Assembly (NCBI GenBank): GCA_030268105.1
Contig: BSDZ01000091.1
Location: forward strand, 434,001-498,000
Origin: Volvox africanus
Taxonomy: Eukaryota; Chlorophyta; Chlorophyceae; Chlamydomonadales; Volvocaceae
Length of the DNA stretch: 64,000 nt
Direction of reading: 5' to 3'
Each line of letters opens with the position of its first letter. The stretch's first letter is position 1. A model generated the notes under the pieces. The model was not told where the DNA came from. It searched no databases and saw only the letters and a program-made list of their open reading frames with translations. The position numbers and the translations under genes were made by a program. Of the stretch, positions 56,984-64,000 are shown in pieces.

Positions 56984-57817
56984 TGTTGTGCCACGGTTCA
57001 TTTCCCGCCGATGTGTAGGTCAATGCGACGCTACGAGGCGAAGTGCTGACTTGATGAATGCATGATGACCATGAATGAACTCGCATGCATATAAATGTAT
57101 TTGCATACATTTACATATAATTAGCATGTTAATGCTATGCATCACGACACATCGCATCACCGCTGATACGCCTAACATATGCAATGCTCAGAGAAGCACA
57201 GGCGCGCGGCATGCTCATGTCATGTACTGTTAAGTAATATTATTTGTTATAATATTACGTTGTTGCGGCATGCTTTGCGAGCACCGCACTAGTCGCGATG
57301 ATGACTTGCAACCGAATATTGCTATTCGGACCCTTGCATCATGCGAATGCCGGAAAGGCTTATCGGTTGTTATACGTGGATATCGCAGATACGCAGTAGG
57401 GTTTGCCGCACTTAGGGTTGGCCTCCTAGTGTGCATTGTACGGCGTAGAGATATCGTGAGTATAACAGATGCGAGGACGGCTAAGGAGAGCAGACAAAAC
57501 ATTCTTATGCCTATGGAACACTCGTGTGTTCAACTCAACTATTGCTAGTTGCTCTATCATCTTAGCCCGAGCTAAGCCTAAACTTCGCTAATCAACGCCG
57601 CGTGATGAACGCTTGCTTCCGGCGCTGACGGCGATCGCGTCCCTGCATTGCTTCGTTGATATATGATTGTAAGTTATATCTCTCCTTGCTCTGAAGTCTT
57701 CCGCTGTCTCTGTTTGCTCTCAAATGCCTTGATGTACTTGCAAGTGCTTGTGCATCGGTATCAAAAGTCCCCAGACGTGCAGATACCTATGAGCAAACCC
57801 TAAGGAGAGGCACAACA
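56984..57817 (+). repeat. 5' LTR of element H (834 bp)
   Basis: TGTTGTGCCACGG...GAGAGGCACAACA. Clearly diverged from family-1 LTRs but colinear with them. Hairpins are kept with altered sequence, for example CCGAATATTGCTATTCGG. Confidence 0.95.
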
Positions 57818-58303
57818 ATTTGGTATCGAGACAGGTTCGTTGCCTGACTGTCTCATGATGCTCGATCGGAAGTAAGTTCTCGCTATGGTGAGTGTCGACG
57901 ATGGACGACATAGCCCACTATTGCCGAAGGACTTGACTGCGTTGTGTTAGACGCCGCTGCTTCCGAATTGTGACTGCTTTTGTCCCTTAATAGTTCACTG
58001 CAATTGTGGTGTGAGCCTTCGCTCGGAGTTGCAGGCAAAACTAGTGGTCCGGCATCGCTTGCGGTCACTCCTGGTTACAACTTGCGTACTAACCAGCTGG
58101 AGGCTTTGATCGCACGGACTACAGGGATCAACTGAGTACGTATCTGTTATACTTACTCGAAGTCTGCAAGAGTATCGTCGGTGCGCTGACCGAATTGCTT
58201 GTACTCTTGTGCTGGATTCATGTGAATCACTTGTATTCTTGCTTTGGAATTGTGTGCATCGTTTATTGGCACGCAATTCGAACGTATTGGTCAGTGTTCC
58301 ACG

Positions 58304-58747
58304 ATGGCGGAACGTGACGACCTGTCGTTCGTAGGCTTGGCATGTCAACCCGAGCCGGGGGCCATTCCTAGAATGTTTGATAGAGATCCTGAGACTATTG
58401 ACATGATTGCTGCTCAAGATTCTCTTGTGTTTCAGGCTCCTATCCATCTTACTACGCCACGCTCGGCAGCCATGACGGTTACAGATGGAACTGCTGATCA
58501 ACGGGGTCTGCTGTCACCTCAAATGCAAGACCGTGTTGACGGTAATGAGGTGAAGAGGTTTATTATCCCGGCACCGAAATTGCTTATCTCACATGATGTG
58601 AATGTTGGGCGTGACACCGCAATTGCAACTCGTACCTATCTACGTGATGTTAGGAAGTACCTGCAGTTGTGCTGTGGTGTGAACATGACGCCATGCGATG
58701 TCTCTTCGTCAGAAGTTCCCTTTGAAGGTGTGACGAAGACATGGTAA
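58304..58747 (+). pseudogene. gag: Element H gag, truncated
   Basis: ATG at 58304 in the context ACGATGGCGGAACG; TAA at 58745-58747 after 147 codons. It matches the family-2 relic gag at 4650-5183 and the N-terminal part of family-1 Gag. Remnants of the rest of Gag (W-Y-x-Q-W, E-L-I-A-A region) continue beyond the stop in several frames to about 59200, but no intact zinc knuckle was found. Confidence 0.75.
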
Positions 58748-61274
58748 GACCAATGGGCCACTGCACGGGAAAACTTCACGTTTGGTGAGTTGATTGCCGC
58801 CTTGCCTGCACGCCTTACCCCAGAAGATTAGCCACGTGATATGGAGGCACGCCGTACACTAGCCTCGGGCTTGTATAGCATGCGCTCAAATGAAATGATA
58901 TCCGCGTATCAATCACGTTCTGAGGCTCTTTGTATCTTCTGGTTCCAGTGAGATCTGTCATGGTCTTTGGCTAGACAATGTGCCACTGACTTGATGGGGA
59001 TAAGAGTCCAGTCGTATGTGGACTTGGTGGCATTTGTCCTGAGAGCTGAGATATGTATCTTAGTTGGACAAAATGCTTTGAAAGCTGTGCCTTATGTGTC
59101 TGCCATGCAAATGCAGGACCTATGACTGGCAAAATGGGAGTGCATGCAATCCGAGCTTGTGCGTCGGAGGATGGTCACTCTTTGCTGGAGATGTGCAGTG
59201 GATTACCTCACGAAGGGGTGTCTGTTGTTGCAGCCTTTGGCCATACGGCTAAGGTAGGGGATTGCCGGATTGATGCGGAGTTGTCTCCACCCGGGAATGC
59301 TGAACAAACGTGTTGTCAGTGGTCGTTCGTACGATCAGCCATGAAGGCATTGTTGCTCTTGGTCCTTGAGGACGTATCATGGCTATGTTCATCCCCTCAT
59401 CTCTATGTGAGCTGTTCGTACAGCTTATTTTGTACAGGAGTAGACGTCAATGTACGGACACCGCTGCATGTGTTTTATTCCCTGCCTATAGTCAGCGCGC
59501 GGCTGAGGCTCTGCTAAAGGGTATGCAGTGTGTCACCTGGTTCACACCAGGCACCATGCTGTTTGATGGTGTTAATATGGAGGGAGTGTCAGCTCTGTTG
59601 CTGAACTGCCCTATGCTACTGGCGTCTTGTATGAAACTCCTGCTGTGGGTTCTGCCGATTGCTTTGAACCCATCCTGGGATTGCTGCTGCTGTCCGCAAA
59701 TTGATTACTACAAGTGCAGCATCGTTACCTACAGGGCAATTGCCAACAGGTATTCGGATCCCAGTAATTCACGTCGGTCTTGCTGACCGTATTCTGAAGG
59801 CACATGCATTTTGGTGCCATAGACGACTTCACCTACTCGGCAGGGTGAATGCAGTGGAGTCGTTCTCCACAGTCGTTGGATTGTGCACAGGTTACTCTTG
59901 CGGATGGAGTAAAAGTCCCATCGTTGGGCAGAATCACCCTTCGCCTATTGTTAGGCCCTTTGGTTGTTGTGACCCGAGTGTACGCACTGCAGGGTTCTGC
60001 AGAGACTGCATCGTACCTGAAGGGGTCTTTGACATCCTGTCGTACCTCGCGCGCTCCGGACGAAGTCCTTAACCCTTGATGTAGGCCAAGGGGGACTCGG
60101 GTCGGAGGGTACCAGGTGTCACACCAAAGGAGGGCAAAACTGAGGCGGTGCCTATGGTTACGCTGCGCCTACATTGGCCACGCGAATGAAAACCGAAGCC
60201 ACGGAGTCATGAACCGTATGGGCTTTTGAGGCATTAGGTGGAATGATGTGCCACCACCGCGCAGATTTTGTGGATTCTGGGGTCGAAGCCTTGATGCAAA
60301 ATGCATACGGATGTCTCGTGATATCCCCGCGCTTCCACCTTGTCCTGTTGTTTGCACAATCCCTCTGTTCTCTGAAGCGCTACCAAGTGCAAGGTTGAGC
60401 GGCAGTAAGAGACAGAAATGCTACAAAGGGTATGATTGTTGCCCCACACATCCTCCTACTCTGCACCGATAATACTTGTCGGTATCCTGAGCATGTGTAC
60501 TGCCTACCGGGCTTGAATGCGAATGATGTTGAAATCGCGACCCTTTGTATGTGTGTTGATAACCTGTTCGATATGCTGAACGTTCAGCTTATGTCTCCTC
60601 AATTGACTCGCAACAGGGTTGCAATCAGACTGGCATCGCTGCCTCTGATATTTTGAAAATCGCTTTTCGAAATCCCTTTGGTCAATTTGAGTATACGGCC
60701 GTGTCGCTTGGGATTTGACTAATGCCCCATGACACTTGAAGCGGATGTGAACCGCATGCTCGGGCCGTTTGCCGACAGGTTTTGTTGTATGGATGACATC
60801 TTGGTTCATCCCAAACGCATGATGGAGCATCTGTGGCTCATGTTTTTATGTGATAAGGCAGAAGCAATCGTTTGCTAAACGCGCCAAATGTTTGGGCGTA
60901 GCCTCAGGTGGAGTATTTCAGTCACATTGTAGCGGCCGCCAATGTGAAAATGGTTTCGCGGAAGGTCACCGTGGTTCATGTTTTGGCCCGTGCCTCAGAA
61001 CCTCTCGGGACTTCGCAGTTCCCAGGCTTGACCAAGTATTTCCGGAAGCCCACTGAAAATTACTCTGTTCATATGACTTGTGAACTTGACCCGCAAGGGA
61101 TGTTCGTTTTGTTTGAGTCATCGAAGTGCCGACGGGCATTCGACGAGCTCAATCGAACCGTCACTGATGATATTATCCTTGCAATGCCCGATTACTCGTT
61201 GCTTTTCCATGTGGAGGTTGTTGTTGATACCTCAATTAATGGAAGCGATGCTAGGCAGCGAGGACGCTGCATGC
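58748..61274 (+). pseudogene. pol: Element H degenerate gag-pol remainder
   Basis: A patchwork of short frames aligning in order to the family-1 spacer (about 59340-59620), protease (about 59750-59900), protease-RT spacer (about 59900-60370), RT (about 60400-61050; the Y-x-D-D region is shortened near 60785) and the beginning of RNase H (about 61190-61250, V-V-D-T-S-I-N-G-S). Stops and indels are dense. The sequence then passes straight to the CTGCATGCGGGAGG tract before the 3' LTR, so a large deletion removed the rest of pol. Confidence 0.75.
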
Positions 61275-61289
61275 GGGAGGGGGGATAAT

Positions 61290-62123
61290 TGTTGTGCCAC
61301 GGTTCATTTCCCGCCGATGTGTAGGTCAATGCGACGCTACGAGGCGAAGTGCTGACTTGATGAATGCATGATGACCATGAATGAACTCGCATGCATATAA
61401 ATGTATTTGCATACATTTACATATAATTAGCATGTTAATGCTATGCATCACGACACATCGCATCACCGCTGATACGCCTAACATATGCAATGCTCAGAGA
61501 AGCACAGGCGCGCGGCATGCTCATGTCATGTACTGTTAAGTAATATTATTTGTTATAATATTACGTTGTTGCGGCATGCTTTGCGAGCACCGCACTAGTC
61601 GCGATGATGACTTGCAACCGAATATTGCTATTCGGACCCTTGCATCATGCGAATGCCGGAAAGGCTTATCGGTTGTTATACGTGGATATCGCAGATACGC
61701 AGTAGGGTTTGCCGCACTTAGGGTTGGCCTCCTAGTGTGCATTGTACGGCGTAGAGATATCGTGAGTATAACAGATGCGAGGACGGCTAAGGAGAGCAGA
61801 CAAAACATTCTTATGCCTATGGAACACTCGTGTGTTCAACTCAACTATTGCTAGTTGCTCTATCATCTTAGCCCGAGCTAAGCCTAAACTTCGCTAATCA
61901 ACGCCGCGTGATGAACGCTTGCTTCCGGCGCTGACGGCGATCGCGTCCCTGCATTGCTTCGTTGATATATGATTGTAAGTTATATCTCTCCTTGCTCTGA
62001 AGTCTTCCGCTGTCTCTGTTTGCTCTCAAATGCCTTGATGTACTTGCAAGTGCTTGTGCATCGGTATCAAAAGTCCCCAGACGTGCAGATACCTATGAGC
62101 AAACCCTAAGGAGAGGCACAACA
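61290..62123 (+). repeat. 3' LTR of element H (834 bp)
   Basis: It follows the polypurine tract and reads the same as 56984-57817 throughout my line-by-line comparison. It ends GGCACAACA, then TGGCA. Confidence 0.95.
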
Positions 62124-64000
62124 TGGCACAGTACCCGTTTACCGCCCCATGTATCGGCTAAGCCCCTTGGAGCTGGACGAGGTCAAACGACAGGTTACTG
62201 AGCTGCTGAAAAAAGGTATGATACGGCCAAGCACATCCCCATACTCCGCCCCTATTCTGTTTGTGGGAAAGAAGGATGGGACTCTGAGAATGTGCATTGA
62301 TTATAGGGGGTTAAATGCTGCAACGGTTAAGAACCGTTACCCCCTCCCACGTGTCGATGATCTGCTGGATAAGCTAAAGATTCTGCATTCTTTAGCTCTA
62401 TTGACCTCCAGCAGGGGTATAATCAGATTCGTATAGCAGAATCTGACATCCCTAAAACGGCTTTCCGTACGCCGTTTGGCCATTTTGAATATACCGTCCT
62501 TAGTTTCGGACTGACGAACGCCCCTGCAACGTTCCAAGCCGTCATGGACCGTATCTTCAGGCCATACATCGACAAATTCGTCATCTGTTATCTGGACGAT
62601 ATCCTGGTGTTTTCAAAGACCCGTGAGGAGCACATACAACACCTCCGCCTGGTCTTTGAGGTTCTGCGGCGTGAGCAGCTGTATGCTAAGCGTTCTAAGT
62701 GCCACTGGGCACAACCACAGGTGGAGTATCTGGGGCACATAGTGTCTCAGGGTGGCATACGGATGGACCCCCGGAAAACTGCTGTTGTTCGGGATTGGCC
62801 AGTGCCCTCCAACCTTCAGGAACTGCGTAAGGTTTTGGGCCTGACCAACTACTTTCGTAAGTTCATAGAGCGCTACTCAGTCATTGCTGCACCGCTAACA
62901 AACCTCACACGTAAGGGAGCCTTCTCTTCACCTGAGGCCTGGACCCCTGCATGCCAAGCAGCTTTTGATGCTTTGAAGCGTGCTATCTCTGATATTATCC
63001 TGCACTTCCCTGACTACTCATTGCCGTTCCATGTAGAGGTCATAACTGATGCATCTATACATGGGACGGGGGCAGTTCTGTTGCAGCAGGGACGCCCCAT
63101 TGCATACACGAGTAAGAAGTTTTCGGGGGCTGAAACCCGTTATACTACAGGGGAACAGGAATTTCTTGCGGTCCTACATGCCTTGAAGGAATGGCGATGT
63201 TACCTTGAGGGCCGGCCTTTTGCCCTCAAGACTGATCACAAACCCCTTACGTTTCTGCAAGGTGTGCCCTCCCTTAACCGACGCCAGGCCTGCTGGATGG
63301 AATACCTGGCACGGTTTAACTTTGATTGGGAGTACCTGAGCGGCTCACTGAACATAGCTGATGCTCTCAGTAGGCACCCCTCACTGCATGCAGCCATTCT
63401 GGCGGTAAGCACACGAAGTAGGTCTCAGGCAAAACCTAACTTCGTGCCCTCCAATTTTACCAAGCGCTTGAAACAGGCTTATGCAGCCGACCCATGGTTC
63501 ACAATTCACAACAACACGGGGCACTTGGTACAGGAGCATGGCTTATGGATCCGATTGGAAGGATCCAACCGTCAGATTGTCGTACCTAACGATGATTCAT
63601 TACGTCGTGAACTTCTCTCATGTTTTCATGACGGCCCTCTTGCTGGGCATCCTGGCTGCACGCGGTTACTGGAGCTTTTGCAGTGTCAATTCTGGTGGCC
63701 CCACATGGCTAAGGACACCGAAAATTATGTCCTCTGTTGCGACCTGTGCCAGTGCAATAAGGCCCAGTCTGGTAAATCACATGGGCATCTCCAACCTCTT
63801 CCCATTCCCGACGCTCTGTGGGAAAGCGTCTCTATGGACTTTATTGTTGTGCTGCCCAAAACTGAGGGAGGATACGACGCCGTGCTGGTCCTGGTCGACC
63901 GTTTCACTAAGATGGTCCACCTGGCCCCCACGACATCATCCTGCACAGCTGAGCAAACGGCCCGTCTATTTTTCGACAATGTGGTACGTTTGCATGGGGT
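62124..64000 (+). pseudogene. pol: Element G pol: RT, RNase H, integrase (runs off window)
   Basis: RT begins with [14 protein letters not shown] one-base loss near 62376 (L-D-K-L-K then a shift) breaks the frame; from about 62380 on one frame is open to 64000. Visible are [14 protein letters not shown] (about 62590), RNase H T-D-A-S (about 63050), [16 protein letters not shown], the integrase zinc domain (H-x-G-P-L-A-G-H, then C-x2-C with C-D-L-C) and the core start S-M-D-F. It is well conserved relative to family 1 despite the damaged 5' half. Confidence 0.85.

Larger units (their letters stand above)
56984..62123 (+). mobile_element. Element H: family-2 element, non-autonomous, with identical LTRs (5140 bp)
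   Basis: Flanked by TGGCA (56979-56983 and 62124-62128) inside element G pol. Both LTRs are 834 bp (56984-57817 and 61290-62123) and no difference is visible. Normal primer-binding site (57821-57835) and polypurine tract (61275-61289). The interior is only about 3.5 kb, riddled with stops and frameshifts, and stops in RNase H; integrase and chromodomain are absent. It must be moved by proteins of another element. Confidence 0.92.
30062..64000 (+). mobile_element. Element G: family-3 Ty3/Gypsy chromovirus, split by three insertions, right end outside window
   Basis: Plus-strand element in pieces 30062-31937, 32772-34218, 56493-56983 and 62124 to beyond 64000. Insertions are a solo LTR (TSD TTTTG), element D with its nest (TSD TGGGG) and element H (TSD TGGCA). 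Removing the solo LTR and D rejoins gag and the protease-RT spacer in frame. The order is LTR end, primer-binding site, leader ORF, gag, TAG, protease, RT, RNase H and integrase up to the window end. It is clearly related to family 1 but diverged, and carries several stops and frameshifts, so it is the oldest element of its nest. Confidence 0.88.

Overview
This window is eukaryotic repetitive DNA, and no convincing host gene is visible in it. Almost every base belongs to a transposable element. Three related Ty3/Gypsy chromovirus families (LTR retrotransposons with a C-terminal chromodomain) and one non-LTR retrotransposon (LINE) are stacked inside one another. Initiator-Met-like primer-binding sites, chromodomain integrases, solo LTRs and a LINE with RNase H plus a restriction-like endonuclease all point to a eukaryote. 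A unicellular alga or protist is my guess; the species cannot be named from this sequence.

Layout. (1) 1-3806: 5' half of a family-1 element (A, minus), inserted in an older family-2 relic (3807-5673). (2) 5677-7693: an orphan LTR fragment, a very divergent solo LTR (6304-7098, 5-bp target duplication) and unassigned DNA. (3) 7694-8462: a 770-bp AAT/AAGAAT microsatellite. (4) 8463-30061: a minus-strand LINE of about 6.2 kb, blown up to 21.6 kb by a solo LTR (10111-10924), element B (10933-17790), element C (18785-26245) and a SINE-like 270-bp insert (27954-28223). Removing the insertions at their target duplications rejoins the LINE reading frame, apart from a few point lesions. (5) 30062-64000: a plus-strand family-3 element (G), running off the window, that holds a solo LTR (31938-32771), element D (34219-56487, minus) and element H (56984-62123, plus). 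D contains E (40263-55195, plus), and E contains F (46928-54400, plus) inside its 3' LTR.

How the genes work together. Family 1 encodes a 411-residue Gag with a CCHC knuckle. A single in-frame UAG follows, then one long Pol: aspartic protease, reverse transcriptase, RNase H, integrase (HHCC, DD35E, GPY/F) and chromodomain. Pol has no ATG of its own near its start, so UAG readthrough is the likely expression route. C and F look intact and young. B lacks half of gag. D and E are broken in pol. H has visually identical LTRs around a degenerate interior. The LINE encodes RT, a long uncharacterised region, RNase H, a CCHC finger and a restriction-like endonuclease.

The most unusual observations are: the conserved Gag-UAG-Pol junction; the four-level nest whose order agrees with LTR divergence; the reconstructed LINE architecture; a short conserved leader ORF that appears to be spliced in two families; and LTR hairpins that keep pairing through compensatory changes.
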